Assembly (NCBI GenBank): GCA_035504095.1
Contig: DATJSN010000005.1
Coordinates: 1 to 48,353, forward strand
DNA: 48,353 nt
From: DATJSN01 sp035504095
GTDB taxonomy: Bacteria > Planctomycetota > Phycisphaerae > WQYP01
Direction: 5' to 3'
Program-made: the position numbers and the translations under genes
Notes under the pieces: generated by a model
What the model was told of the DNA's origin: nothing
What the model saw: only the letters and a program-made list of their open reading frames with translations
Databases searched by the model: none
In this document: positions 15,907 to 25,112 of the stretch, piece by piece
Layout of the letters: each line of letters opens with the position of its first letter
Numbering within the stretch: position 1 is the stretch's first letter

Positions 15907-15996
15907 TGAAAACACAGACTCGCGAAGCCTCTTGGGAAGCTTTATAATTATAAAAAATGGCTTTGGTGCTCGGTGCTGACAAATTTTGAGGCGCTC

Positions 15997-17295
15997 ATGA
16001 ATCCAATTGAAAAAAATGATCCCGCACTTTGGAAGGCAATCTGTGATGAACAACAGAGACAGGAATCCACGCTCGAACTCATCGCCAGCGAAAATCATGT
16101 CTCGCCGGCGGTGATGGCGGCTGCGGGAACCCCGCTGACCAACAAGTACGCCGAGGGTTATCCGGGCAAACGATATTATGGCGGCTGCCAGTTTGTGGAC
16201 GTTGTGGAAAACCTTGCCCGTGACCGGGCCAAAGAGCTATTTGGCTGCGATCATGTGAACGTACAGCCGCATTCCGGTTCGCAGGCAAATCAATCGGTAT
16301 TTCTGGCCGCATTGACGCCGGGCGATCCGATTCTGGGATTGCATCTGGATCATGGCGGCCACCTCACGCACGGCAAATCGGTGAACATATCGGGCAAATG
16401 GTTCAAGCCGTTCCACTACACTCTGGATCCCAAAACAGAGCGAATCGACATGGCCCAAGTCCGACGGATCGCTTTGGAATGCAAACCAAAATTAATTATC
16501 ACGGGCGCCAGCGCTTATCCACGAATTTGGGATTTTGCTGCATTCGCCGAAATCGCCCATGAAGTCGGCGCGGTGCAAATGGCGGACATCGCCCACTTCG
16601 CCGGTCTTGTGATCGCGGGCCTGCACCCTTCACCGATACCACACGCTGAATTTGTCACCACGACCACGCACAAAACGCTGCGCGGCCCGCGCTCGGGCAT
16701 GGTGATGTGCAAAGCGGACTGGGCTAAAAAACTTGATTCCGCCGTATTTCCCGGCCTGCAGGGCGGGCCCCTCATGCACATCATCGCCGCGAAAGCCGCC
16801 GCATTCGGCGAAGCGTTAAAACCCGAATTCAAAACATATTGCCGGCAGATTATTAAAAATGCTCAAGCTTTGGCGGAAGAGTTGATGCGCCGCGGTTACC
16901 GGCTGGTTTCCGGCGGAACGGATAATCACCTGATGCTCATCGACCTAAGAAGCAAAGACGCCAACCTGACTGGTGCGGCGGTTGAAGGTTGGCTGCAAAG
17001 CGCCGACATTATCGTTAACAAAAACATGGTCCCGTTTGATACGCGCAAACCGATGGAAACCTCCGGCATTCGTGTCGGCACGCCCGCCCTGACCACACGC
17101 GGACTCAAAGAGCCTGATATGCAAAAAGTGGCGGAGTGGTTTGATCGCGGCGCTTCCAGCAACGGCGATGAAGCATTGCTTGCCCGCATTCGAGGCGAAG
17201 TGGCCGAATTCACAAAGCAGTTTCCGCTGCCGCATCTGGAATTTTCAGTTGCCCCGGCTAACGCGGTTCACGAACCGGCGCTTGCGGCAAGATAA
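15997..17295 (+). CDS. glyA: Serine hydroxymethyltransferase
   Basis: GlyA converts serine and tetrahydrofolate to glycine and 5,10-methylene-tetrahydrofolate, the main source of one-carbon units. The 432 residues show the family order: LELIASENHVSPAVMAAAGTPLTNKYAEGYPGKRYYGGC at the N-terminus, NVQPHSGSQANQSV, the PLP-lysine motif TTTTHKTLRGPRSGMV, and SGIRVGTPALTTRGLKEPDM near the end. The ATG at 15997 was chosen (GAGG at 15988-15991); the GTG at 15973 lacks one. The end is 29 bases from the end of the convergent fabF gene. Confidence 0.96.
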   Translation: MNPIEKNDPALWKAICDEQQRQESTLELIASENHVSPAVMAAAGTPLTNKYAEGYPGKRYYGGCQFVDVVENLARDRAKELFGCDHVNVQPHSGSQANQSVFLAALTPGDPILGLHLDHGGHLTHGKSVNISGKWFKPFHYTLDPKTERIDMAQVRRIALECKPKLIITGASAYPRIWDFAAFAEIAHEVGAVQMADIAHFAGLVIAGLHPSPIPHAEFVTTTTHKTLRGPRSGMVMCKADWAKKLDSAVFPGLQGGPLMHIIAAKAAAFGEALKPEFKTYCRQIIKNAQALAEELMRRGYRLVSGGTDNHLMLIDLRSKDANLTGAAVEGWLQSADIIVNKNMVPFDTRKPMETSGIRVGTPALTTRGLKEPDMQKVAEWFDRGASSNGDEALLARIRGEVAEFTKQFPLPHLEFSVAPANAVHEPALAAR

Positions 17296-17324
17296 AACGC
17301 AGCCATCGGCTGTCGGAACTCGCC

Positions 17325-18569
17325 TCAAATTTTCCCAATTAAAATGCTGGTGTTGTGGCCGCCAAAGCCAAAGCTGTTGCTCATGGCGTATTTGATCTGT
17401 TTGGAACGAGCCGTATTGGGAACATAATCCAGATCGCATAATGGATCAGGTTCATCATAATTAATCGTCGGCGGCATAACTCCACGCTGCAAGGCCAGGC
17501 AGGCTATGGCCAATTCGATCCCACCGGAGGCTCCCAGACTGTGCCCCAGCGAGCCTTTGGTGGAACTGGTGGGTACTTTTTTAGCGTGAGGACCGAAAAC
17601 CAGATGCACGGCCTTGGTTTCCGCCAGGTCGCCCAATTCGGTGCTTGTGCCGTGCGCGTTGATGTAATCGATCTGTTCCGGATTTACGCCTGCTTCGCGC
17701 AGCGCTTTTTGCATGGCCTTGGCGGCGCCCGCACCGTTCTCATCTGGAGCGGTGATATGGCAGGCATCGCCGGTGGCGCCGCACGCGAGCAGTTCGGCAT
17801 AAATGTGCGCCCCGCGCGCCTGCGCCATTTCCATTTCCTCCAGAACCATAATGCCGGCGCCTTCGGACATAACGAAGCCGTTGCGGTTCTTTTCAAACGG
17901 ACGGCTGGCTTTTTCCGGCCGGTCGTTCCAGGTGGACAACGCCCGCAGGGCGCAAAATGCCGCCATTCCAAGCTTAGTCATTGCGGCTTCAGCTCCGCCG
18001 GCCAACATCACATCCGCTTCGCCATACTGAATGGTGCGAAAAGCATCGGCAATCGCGTTTCCGGAGGTAGCGCACGCCGTGGCGGTCGCGGAAACCGGGC
18101 CGCGCAATCCCCATTGAATTGACAGATTTCCCGCGGCGGCGTTGACCATCAGTTTGGGAACGGTAAATGGTGAAACACGGTCCACGCCGCGCGCCAGCAT
18201 GCGATCATATTGCGTTTCCATTTCTTCGATGCCGCCGATGCCGGAGCCAACGATTACGCCGGCGCGATCACGATCGATTTTGTCAAAATCGATTCCTGAA
18301 TTTTTCACGGCATGAATGCCCGCAACCATCCCGTAAACCGAAAATCGGTCGAGGCGTTTGAGTTCCTTTGCGGTCATGGTTTTTTCTGGATTAAAAACTT
18401 CCGGCGTAATTTCGCCGCCGATCCGGGAGGGATACTTACTCACATCAAGACGCGACAAAGAGCGAATTCCACACTTGCCATCGATCAGACGGGACCAGAA
18501 TAGCTCAAGATCGTCGCCAAGCGGCGTTACGACGCCAAGGCCTGTGATTGCAACTCTTCGCTTGGTCAT
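17325..18569 (-). CDS. fabF: Beta-ketoacyl-ACP synthase II
   Basis: FabF elongates fatty acyl-ACP by condensation with malonyl-ACP. The 414 residues contain the thiolase-fold signatures: RRVAITGLGVVTPLGDD, the nucleophile region ATACATSGNAIADAF (active cysteine), NAHGTSTELGD and KGSLGHSLGASGGIE (the two catalytic histidines), and SNSFGFGGHN at the C-terminus. The ATG at 18569 gives the standard N-terminus; one 30 bases upstream would add ten unusual residues. It is the last gene of a minus-strand operon running from rpmF. Confidence 0.95.
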   Translation of the reverse strand: MTKRRVAITGLGVVTPLGDDLELFWSRLIDGKCGIRSLSRLDVSKYPSRIGGEITPEVFNPEKTMTAKELKRLDRFSVYGMVAGIHAVKNSGIDFDKIDRDRAGVIVGSGIGGIEEMETQYDRMLARGVDRVSPFTVPKLMVNAAAGNLSIQWGLRGPVSATATACATSGNAIADAFRTIQYGEADVMLAGGAEAAMTKLGMAAFCALRALSTWNDRPEKASRPFEKNRNGFVMSEGAGIMVLEEMEMAQARGAHIYAELLACGATGDACHITAPDENGAGAAKAMQKALREAGVNPEQIDYINAHGTSTELGDLAETKAVHLVFGPHAKKVPTSSTKGSLGHSLGASGGIELAIACLALQRGVMPPTINYDEPDPLCDLDYVPNTARSKQIKYAMSNSFGFGGHNTSILIGKI

Positions 18570-18656
18570 TCCGGTAAGAGAGCTCCAAAAGCCAACCACC
18601 GCCCAAAACCGCTGGCATGGCGGCGGACTTTACCGCGTAGTCACGGCGAACGGGGA

Positions 18657-18920
18657 TTACTGTTGCGACTTCTGCTTGGCCGCGATCACTTTGATGTAAT
18701 CAATGGCTTGGCCGACAGTCTGAATTTTCTCCGCCTCTTCGTCGGGAATGGACATTTCAAACTCGTCCTCAAATTCCATGACCAGCTCAACCGTGTCGAG
18801 GCTGTCGGCATTGAGGTCATTGACGAAGCTGGTGTCGCGGGTGATTTCCGCCTTATCCACGCCCATTTGTTCGGCAACGATATCAATGACTTTTTGTTCA
18901 ATTTCGTCGTTTTCAGCCAT
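18657..18920 (-). CDS. acpP: Acyl carrier protein
   Basis: This 87-residue protein carries growing acyl chains on a phosphopantetheine arm. The attachment serine is S40 in NADSLDTVELVMEFEDEF, the canonical DSL motif. The N-terminus IEQKVIDIVAEQMGVDKAEIT is standard. Length is slightly above the usual 77-80 residues because of a basic/Gln tail. It lies between fabG and fabF. The 150-base gap before it contains the palindrome GCAACGTTGC at 19017-19026 and may hold an extra promoter, since acpP is usually expressed more highly than its neighbours. Confidence 0.96.
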   Translation of the reverse strand: MAENDEIEQKVIDIVAEQMGVDKAEITRDTSFVNDLNADSLDTVELVMEFEDEFEMSIPDEEAEKIQTVGQAIDYIKVIAAKQKSQQ

Positions 18921-19070
18921 ACCAGCAGGCCTCCAAAAAAATTCACAACTTCGTCAGGACTAACATCACCCGTATCTTCATCGAGGCAGATAGCCTAGCG
19001 TAGGACGGGCAAATTCGCAACGTTGCGTCTAACGTCTCCAGAGCCAGCCGCTCCTCCAGAAGGAACGGCC

Positions 19071-19817
19071 TCACATGCTCATTCCCCCGTCCACCGCGAA
19101 TACCTGCCCGGTAATATACCCGGCGGCATCGCTGGCAAGGAAGCCGACCACCGAGGCCACTTCTGCCGGCGTTCCAAAGCGACGCAGGGGAATGATTTCC
19201 AGTACCTTATCCTTAATTTGCGGGGGCAGAACCTCGGTCATGTCCGTGGTGGTAAAACCCGGCGCCACGCAATTGGCCGTAACCTGTTTACCCGCCAGTT
19301 CCCGGGCTATGGATTTGGTCATCCCGATCAACCCCGCCTTGGACGCCGAGTAATTGACCTGACCGGCATTGCCAATAATACCCGAAACTGAGGTGATATT
19401 AATCATTCGTCCCCATCGCGCACGGATCATGGAACGAGCCGCTGCGCGGCATGCAACAAATGCGGCACGCAGATTAACGTTGATTACGTCATCGAAGTCC
19501 TTGTCTTCCATGCGCATAAATAATCCGTCACGCGTGATTCCCGCGTTATTAACCAGCACGTCCAGCCGTCCATGCTTTTCGATAATTTTTTCAATGGACT
19601 CCGTCAGGGCCGCGGCATCGGAAATGTCGCCTACCGCCGATTCAATGAATTGCCCCTGTGAAGTTAGTTCTTCGACCAGTTTTTGTAATTTAGCGGCATC
19701 GCGCGCCGCGGCCACGACGTGATGTCCGGAGGCCGCGAGATTGCGAACAATGGCCTCGCCGATGCCGCGCGATCCTCCGGTGACGTATGCGACTCGTCTG
19801 GCTTGTGTTGTCGACAT
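19071..19817 (-). CDS. fabG: 3-oxoacyl-ACP reductase
   Basis: FabG reduces 3-oxoacyl-ACP to 3-hydroxyacyl-ACP with NADPH. The 248 residues have the short-chain dehydrogenase signatures: YVTGGSRGIGEAIV (nucleotide site), VLVNNAGITRDGL, INITSVSGIIGNAGQVNYSASKAGLIG (serine, then tyrosine-lysine pair) and NCVAPGFTTTDMT. The ending GQVFAVDGGMSM is typical of FabG itself. It follows fabD after 44 bases in the fatty-acid operon, which supports this role over other reductases of the same superfamily. Confidence 0.94.
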   Translation of the reverse strand: MSTTQARRVAYVTGGSRGIGEAIVRNLAASGHHVVAAARDAAKLQKLVEELTSQGQFIESAVGDISDAAALTESIEKIIEKHGRLDVLVNNAGITRDGLFMRMEDKDFDDVINVNLRAAFVACRAAARSMIRARWGRMINITSVSGIIGNAGQVNYSASKAGLIGMTKSIARELAGKQVTANCVAPGFTTTDMTEVLPPQIKDKVLEIIPLRRFGTPAEVASVVGFLASDAAGYITGQVFAVDGGMSM

Positions 19818-19861
19818 AAATATTGCTCCAGTTTCTTAGAGCTTATAAGCCCTTAATACCC

Positions 19862-20785
19862 TCAGGCATTGACAGCCGCAACTTCGGAAATATTTTTGAC
19901 TCCGGCGCGGCGATCAATTTTCTTAAGCATGCCGGTCAGTGCACGCCCCGGCCCAGGCTCCAAAAATGATTCCACATTCTGCTCTTTAAGATATTCCATG
20001 CTCTGTTGCCAGCGCACCGGGGCGATAATCTGCTGAACCAGAAGTCGCCGGATACTCTCAACGTTCTCATGCGGTCGTGCCGTGACATTACTGATCACCG
20101 GCATTTTCGGCGGCGCCAGGGCCACGCCGGAAAGCACTTTTTCCATCTGTTCCGCGGCGGATTTCATGTATGGCGAATGGAAAGCCCCCGCAACATTTAA
20201 AGGCACACTGCGCAATCCTCGCTGGGTCGCGATCTGAGCCGCTTTTTGGCATGCCGCAATGGCTCCGGAAAGTACGATCTGTCCTGGAGTATTGAAATTC
20301 GCAGCGACAATGACGCCGGCATCGGACGCTTCACGGCATATCTGCTCGGCTGCGGCCTCATCGGCTCCAACCAGAGCCAGCATGGTGCTGGGTTCTTTAA
20401 GCGCTGCGGCCTGCATCAGTTCTCCGCGGGCTCTTACCAGCTTAACCGCATCGAAAAAGCTCAATACGCCCGCCAGATACAGTGCGGTATATTCACCCAA
20501 CGAAAGCCCGGCCGCGAAATCAAACGATTCGGGAAATTTCCCCTGTGATTTAAGCGTTTGGCAGATTGCCGCCGTGGTAACAAAAATTCCCACCTGCGCG
20601 TTGTCGGTGGCCTGAAGTTTTTCGTCCGGCCCCTCAAAACAGATCTGTGAAATGGAAAACCCCAGAATTTTATCAGCGTCATCGTATACCTGGCGAGCTT
20701 CGGGATAAGTTTGGTAAAAATCTTTTCCCATCCCCACAGTCTGGGCGCCTTGTCCTGGGCATAATATCGCGTTTTTCATCTTCAC
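19862..20785 (-). CDS. fabD: Malonyl-CoA-ACP transacylase
   Basis: FabD moves malonyl groups from CoA to acyl carrier protein, supplying the elongation substrate. The 307 residues begin AILCPGQGAQTVGMGKDFY, with the oxyanion-hole glutamine. They include the nucleophile motif AGLSLGEYTALYLAG (GLSLG serine), GAFHSPYMKSAAEQM (catalytic histidine) and FLEPGPGRALTGMLKKID at the end. Start and length fit the family. Confidence 0.95.
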   Translation of the reverse strand: MKMKNAILCPGQGAQTVGMGKDFYQTYPEARQVYDDADKILGFSISQICFEGPDEKLQATDNAQVGIFVTTAAICQTLKSQGKFPESFDFAAGLSLGEYTALYLAGVLSFFDAVKLVRARGELMQAAALKEPSTMLALVGADEAAAEQICREASDAGVIVAANFNTPGQIVLSGAIAACQKAAQIATQRGLRSVPLNVAGAFHSPYMKSAAEQMEKVLSGVALAPPKMPVISNVTARPHENVESIRRLLVQQIIAPVRWQQSMEYLKEQNVESFLEPGPGRALTGMLKKIDRRAGVKNISEVAAVNA

Positions 20786-20833
20786 TTATCCGGATGCCTT
20801 AAGCCACTGATAAAACAAGAATCCCGCCGTCGT

Positions 20834-21826
20834 CTAAAGTTTAATAGTCGCTGAGGCCCATGTCAGGCCGGCCCCGAAGACCACCATGATAACCCAATCT
20901 CCCGGGCCACACCGACCGGCGCGAATCGCCTCGTCAAGGGCGATGGGAACCGAAGCTGCAGAAGTATTGCCGTAGCGATTGATGTTGATAAAAACTTTGT
21001 CGTTGGGAAAACCAAGCTTCTCCGTGGCGCTGTCGATGATGCGCTTATTAACCTGATGCGGCACCACCAGGCGAACCTGGTCGGGTGTGAGGTTGCATGC
21101 CTGCATGGCGCGTTCGAGACTCGTGGTCATCCGGTGAACGGCGAATTTATATACCTCGCGGCCGTTCATCTTCAGATAATGCATGCGGTTTTGGACGGAT
21201 TCAACGGTCGATGGCTGGCGTGATCCGCCGCCGGGAATGTACAGCAGCGGACCGCCGGCGCCGTCGGCGCCGAGTTCAAAAGCCTGAATGCCCCTTGTTG
21301 GATCTTTTACGGCGGAAAGCACCATGGCTCCCGCGCCATCGCCGAAGAGAATACACGTGCTGCGATCGGTGAAATCCACCACGCGCGACAGCGTTTCCGC
21401 CCCAACCACCAGGATGTTTTTAAAAGCACCGGACTTGATGAATTGGGTCGCGGTAACTATGGAGTAGACAAAACCGGAACAGGCCGCGCCCAGATCAAAG
21501 GCACCAATGGTGCGTTTGATGCCTAGTTTTTCCTGCAAAATACAGGCAGTGGATGGCGTAGGCATGTCAGACGTCAGCGTGGCGACGATGATCAGGTCGA
21601 CCTGGTCGGGGCTGATTTTCGCCGCCTCCAGGGCACGGCGCGAAGCTTCCAGCGCCATTGTGGACGTGGTTTCAGCTTCGCCGGCGATGCGTCGTTCGCT
21701 GATGCCGGTGCGCTGGACGATCCACTCATTGTCGGTGTCCACCAGTTTTTCAAGATCGGCATTGGTCAGCCGCCGCTCAGGGAGGAAACTCCCCGTACCG
21801 GCTACAAGAGCGCCAAGATCAGGCAT
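20834..21826 (-). CDS. fabH: Beta-ketoacyl-ACP synthase III
   Basis: FabH starts fatty acid synthesis by condensing an acyl-CoA primer with malonyl-ACP. The 330 residues contain the standard N-terminus GTGSFLPERRLTNADLEKLVDTDNEWI, the nucleophile segment GAACSGFVYSI (catalytic cysteine), VVPHQVNKRII (histidine) and NINRYGNTSAASVPIALDEA (asparagine). It lies between plsX and fabD, the usual arrangement. The primer preference (straight or branched) cannot be read from the sequence. Confidence 0.95.
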   Translation of the reverse strand: MPDLGALVAGTGSFLPERRLTNADLEKLVDTDNEWIVQRTGISERRIAGEAETTSTMALEASRRALEAAKISPDQVDLIIVATLTSDMPTPSTACILQEKLGIKRTIGAFDLGAACSGFVYSIVTATQFIKSGAFKNILVVGAETLSRVVDFTDRSTCILFGDGAGAMVLSAVKDPTRGIQAFELGADGAGGPLLYIPGGGSRQPSTVESVQNRMHYLKMNGREVYKFAVHRMTTSLERAMQACNLTPDQVRLVVPHQVNKRIIDSATEKLGFPNDKVFININRYGNTSAASVPIALDEAIRAGRCGPGDWVIMVVFGAGLTWASATIKL

Positions 21827-21935
21827 AGATGGAAAAACTCCTTAGGGGCTTTCTGGGCCTCATTTCCTCATCCACCTCGGAGAATCAGAAAGTTACCATA
21901 GGAATTGCGCTTACGCCACTCGATTGGACTCTCTC

Positions 21936-22928
21936 TCAGGCAGGACCTAACCGCGAGGCAATGCGCTCATTGATGTTCAGCTTGCTTGTTTCCTTGACGG
22001 ATCTCACGGCGTTGCGAATAGCCTTGGCCCCGCTGGAACCATGTACCTTAAGGAATAAGCCCGAAACACCTAAAAGCAGCGCCCCGCCGTACTCTTCATG
22101 GTCATAGCGATCCTGGATTTTCTTCAGGACCGGGCCGACTTTGGCGAGCAATGCCGGTTCCAAAGACGCCGTATCTGATTTAAATGTTTTCAAAAGCGAT
22201 CCGGTTAACCCTTCAACGATTTTCAAAGTGACGTTACCCGTAAATCCATCGGTGATGACAACATCACAGACATTATTAAACAAATCGCGCCCTTCCACGT
22301 ATCCAACGAAATGAAGCGCCTTATCTTTTTCCATCAGTTGCCGGGTTTCCTTAACCAGTGGAGTCCCTTTTTCTTCCTCGGTTCCAATATTTAACAGCCC
22401 TATACGGGGGTTCTTTACGCGCCAAATCGCTTCGGAATAAATCGATGCCAGAATGGCATATTGATACAAGTGAACGGGTTTGGGCTGAATGTTGGCGCCG
22501 GCGTCACAGAGCATGAAAAAACCTTCCGACGTCGGGATCGTTACCGCAATTCCCGGACGCTCCACTCCGGGCAACGGTTTGAGCATCAGAACCCCTGCGG
22601 CCACCAGCGCGCCGGTATTGCCGGCGGAAATAATGGCGTCCGCAGAGCCCGCGGCGGCAAGTTTGACCATGCGTACTATGGAACTGTCGCGTTTCTGCCG
22701 AACTGCCTCGACCGGCGATTCATCCATACCGATGACTTGTGCGGCTGGTTCAATCCGCACCTGGGAATGACCGTTAATAACCGATCCTATGCGTGAACGG
22801 ATCGCTTCTTCCTGGCCGACAAGAATCAACTCATCGCCATTCTGGAGATATTCCAATGATTCCACAGCGCCCTGAAGGATTTTGTCCGGCGCCTGGTCTC
22901 CCCCCATGGCGTCAATTGCAATCCGCAT
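21936..22928 (-). CDS. plsX: Phosphate acyltransferase PlsX
   Basis: PlsX converts acyl-ACP to acyl-phosphate, which PlsY uses to acylate glycerol 3-phosphate, linking fatty acid synthesis to phospholipids. The 330 residues begin MRIAIDAMGGDQAPDKILQGA, the family signature, and include SPVEAVRQKRDSSIVRM, AIISAGNTGALVAAG, GLLNIGTEEEKGTPLVKET, VITDGFTGNVTLKIVEG and EEYGGALLLGV. It follows rpmF after 93 bases, a widely conserved pairing. Confidence 0.96.
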   Translation of the reverse strand: MRIAIDAMGGDQAPDKILQGAVESLEYLQNGDELILVGQEEAIRSRIGSVINGHSQVRIEPAAQVIGMDESPVEAVRQKRDSSIVRMVKLAAAGSADAIISAGNTGALVAAGVLMLKPLPGVERPGIAVTIPTSEGFFMLCDAGANIQPKPVHLYQYAILASIYSEAIWRVKNPRIGLLNIGTEEEKGTPLVKETRQLMEKDKALHFVGYVEGRDLFNNVCDVVITDGFTGNVTLKIVEGLTGSLLKTFKSDTASLEPALLAKVGPVLKKIQDRYDHEEYGGALLLGVSGLFLKVHGSSGAKAIRNAVRSVKETSKLNINERIASRLGPA

Positions 22929-23021
22929 CGCCGCTCATGCCTTTTTTAGATAATTCTGAAAACCTCTTTAACCAATTGCCCCTCGTTCGGGCCCCACTTA
23001 TTCTCCGCGATGCCCGCGGAG

Positions 23022-23207
23022 TTACTCTTTCTCTTCGTTAACCACCAGGGATAAGCCCTTATTTACATAACCGCAATTGCTGCACATGCGGTGGGGTAGA
23101 CGGCTCTGGCCGCAGTTGGGGCAGCGTGTATATTCAGCGCCGCGCAAAGCGTGATGCGCCCGGCGCATGCCCTTCTTGGATTTGCTGGTTTTTGCAAATG
23201 GTAACAT
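23022..23207 (-). CDS. rpmF: 50S ribosomal protein L32
   Basis: This 61-residue protein of the large ribosomal subunit has the basic N-terminus LPFAKTSKSKKGMRRAHHAL and a four-cysteine zinc ribbon (CPNCGQ ... CSNCGY). It is the first gene of the fatty-acid operon. The usual partner yceD (DUF177) is not upstream; there is a promoter region and then the end of an unrelated minus-strand gene. The start has AAGGAG about 8 bases upstream. Confidence 0.95.
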   Translation of the reverse strand: MLPFAKTSKSKKGMRRAHHALRGAEYTRCPNCGQSRLPHRMCSNCGYVNKGLSLVVNEEKE

Positions 23208-23328
23208 GCATTCTCCTTAAAGCCGCTCGCACTGGGGAACAAAAACCAGGCGATAAACCTTCTATAACCTTGAATGCCCGGATTTTGCAAAAAAATAGGC
23301 CCAAAATCACGGACCAAGTGGACTGCTC

Positions 23329-23357
23329 ATGTTAAAGAACAGGCTCGCGATTGTCAA
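23329..23357 (-). promoter_or_regulatory. Candidate promoter of the rpmF-plsX-fab operon
   Basis: On the minus strand, TTGACA (23352-23357, perfect) and TAACAT (23329-23334, 4 of 6) are separated by 17 bases. Transcription would start near 23322, leaving a 5' leader of about 115 bases before rpmF. No FapR- or FabT-type operator was recognised in it. Confidence 0.55.
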
Positions 23358-23395
23358 TAAAACGCTCTTGTGAATGATATCAGCGGCTCGGCTGC

Positions 23396-23998
23396 TTAAC
23401 GACTGTTGCTGTTGCTGCCGCTGTTGCCGCCGGCCATGGCCATGCGCATCGCAGTTCTTGCTGCCGACATTTGAGGATTGCCGCGAAGTAAATTATTGGC
23501 CACGCCCTGGGCTGCTCGCGCTGCGCTTGGAGTACCGCGCGGACCACGGGGACCGCCACGGCCGCCTGGACCGCCACGGCCACCAGGCCCTCCGCCGCCG
23601 CCATTGAAACGCGATTGCATCTGAGCAATGATCGCTTTTTGTTGAGCGGGCGTTGCCTGTGCGAAAGCGATGGAAAATGCCTGCATCCGTGCCATAAACT
23701 GTTCGCGCATCTGTTCTCGTTGTGCATCGCTCATCTGCTGCCAATTGACGTTTCCCGGTGGGCGAAACATCGATGCCATGGAAGGCGGCGAGCCATGCCA
23801 GCTTTGAAGAAGTTGTACAGCTTGTGGTGACAACGGGTCATCACCAAACCCAAATCCTCTTTGATTGTGTCGAGGAAAAAACAAAAACGCGTAAAGCAAT
23901 GCCGCTAGAACAACTAGAACCGCCAAAGCAACAAGTGACTTGTGGTCTTGGATATACTTCCAGGTACTATTGAGTTTTTGTTTGATATTTATTTTCAT
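23396..23998 (-). CDS. Gly-rich single-pass membrane protein
   Basis: I recognise no family for this 200-residue protein. Residues about 21-43 form a membrane helix (SLVALAVLVVLAALLYAFLFF). The middle is Gln/Met/Ala-rich and probably helical (DAQREQMREQFMARMQAF, ATPAQQKAIIAQMQSRF). The C-terminal third is low complexity: repeated GGPGGRGG units, then Ala/Arg-rich and Ser/Asn/Gly-rich tails. The ATG at 23998, preceded by GGAG, was chosen over one at 24121, which would overlap the pseudopilin gene. It follows that gene by 22 bases, so the two are probably co-transcribed and may act together. Confidence 0.6.
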   Translation of the reverse strand: MKINIKQKLNSTWKYIQDHKSLVALAVLVVLAALLYAFLFFPRHNQRGFGFGDDPLSPQAVQLLQSWHGSPPSMASMFRPPGNVNWQQMSDAQREQMREQFMARMQAFSIAFAQATPAQQKAIIAQMQSRFNGGGGGPGGRGGPGGRGGPRGPRGTPSAARAAQGVANNLLRGNPQMSAARTAMRMAMAGGNSGSNSNSR

Positions 23999-24020
23999 AA
24001 CCGCTCCATCGAACTTCAAT

Positions 24021-24857
24021 TTACGGGTGGGTCGTGCTAACCGTTCCCCACTGCTGGCGTTGGCCGGCGTTGGCTGAAATATCGAGCACCGTTCCCACAT
24101 GCCCATCGGCAAATAACACATTTTCCGAAGTGGTTAATTCAGTTCCGCTCGGCGCTCCGTTAAGGCTCATTACATGAAACCGGGTCATGTCAGCCAAGAG
24201 CCAAGTGCCGGTTGATTGCAGAAAAGGATAAAGATAAGTATAGGGTTGAGTTGCACTACTCGGTCCCATATTAGGTATCTTGTAATCCTGGATCGGCAAA
24301 CCGGAAAGCAGCATGTTGTACTGATAGCTCGTTCCCTCGCCTGCAAAGTAGGATGAAAATGTTTGCGCAGAACCTGAAGGTAATGCAACAACCACGTTGT
24401 TTGTATCCGCTGGGCAATCCCATACCTTGGGATCGGTTTGATCAGCAGCCGCGGGAGGAATATATGCTGGTTCCCCATTCGGAAGAGTAGCTGACTGAAG
24501 AAATGAAAGCAGCGAATTTGGCGGCGGAACATCCGCAATGACTGTTTGTATGGGCAAACCCGGATAAATACTAAGATTAGAACCGGGGTTATTAGGATCA
24601 GGTACCAGCGTAGGCACTGTCAAATTCACCGTCGGAACCTGCGGGCAAATCGGCAAAACGTTATTATCTTGACTCAGATAAACCTGAAACGTCTGGCCGA
24701 TGCTGTGCAAATTGGCCGCACAAGCCGTTCGTAAAGCGGCATCACGGGCGCCGGCCAAAGAAGGCAATAACAACCCAATCAATATGGCAATAATGCTGAT
24801 GACCACCAGCAATTCGACAAGCGTAAAACCGCGTTGTGACGAAAGTTTCTTTTTCAT
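24021..24857 (-). CDS. Prepilin-type pseudopilin-like protein (FADGH C-terminal motif)
   Basis: This 278-residue protein has a type IV prepilin leader and N-terminal helix: KKKLSSQRG, then FTLVELLVVISIIAILIGLLLPSL, with cleavage expected between Gly and Phe and a conserved Glu five residues later. A globular domain follows, and near the end is SENVLFADGHVGTV. This FADGH-type motif is typical of the DUF1559-like pseudopilins that are greatly expanded in Planctomycetota. Their role, possibly in type II secretion-like machines or surface fibres, is unclear. The ATG at 24857 was chosen; one at 24863 is also possible. A 7-bp hairpin lies in the leader at 24907-24925. Confidence 0.85.
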   Translation of the reverse strand: MKKKLSSQRGFTLVELLVVISIIAILIGLLLPSLAGARDAALRTACAANLHSIGQTFQVYLSQDNNVLPICPQVPTVNLTVPTLVPDPNNPGSNLSIYPGLPIQTVIADVPPPNSLLSFLQSATLPNGEPAYIPPAAADQTDPKVWDCPADTNNVVVALPSGSAQTFSSYFAGEGTSYQYNMLLSGLPIQDYKIPNMGPSSATQPYTYLYPFLQSTGTWLLADMTRFHVMSLNGAPSGTELTTSENVLFADGHVGTVLDISANAGQRQQWGTVSTTHP

Positions 24858-25112
24858 GACCATCAATTCTTTCTCATTCAAGTTTGCCTGATAGGGAGAT
24901 ATTCTTTGACCCGATCGGCGGGTCATCTTCCCCCGGTATTTCTACGCATAATCTGCATAAATGTTACCAAATACAGACTCTGCCTTAGAAATGCTCCGTA
25001 ATTAATATATCACAAGAACGTATATTTTCCGTATTTATTTCGCGCCCGTTTGGGCCGATAACAAGAGAATTGGTTACATAGCCCAGGCATTGGCCGGAGA
25101 CTATACATAAAA

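Noticed and set aside
17541..18122. A 193-codon open frame antisense to fabF
   Set aside because: fabF has full catalytic motifs on the minus strand; this frame has no family features.
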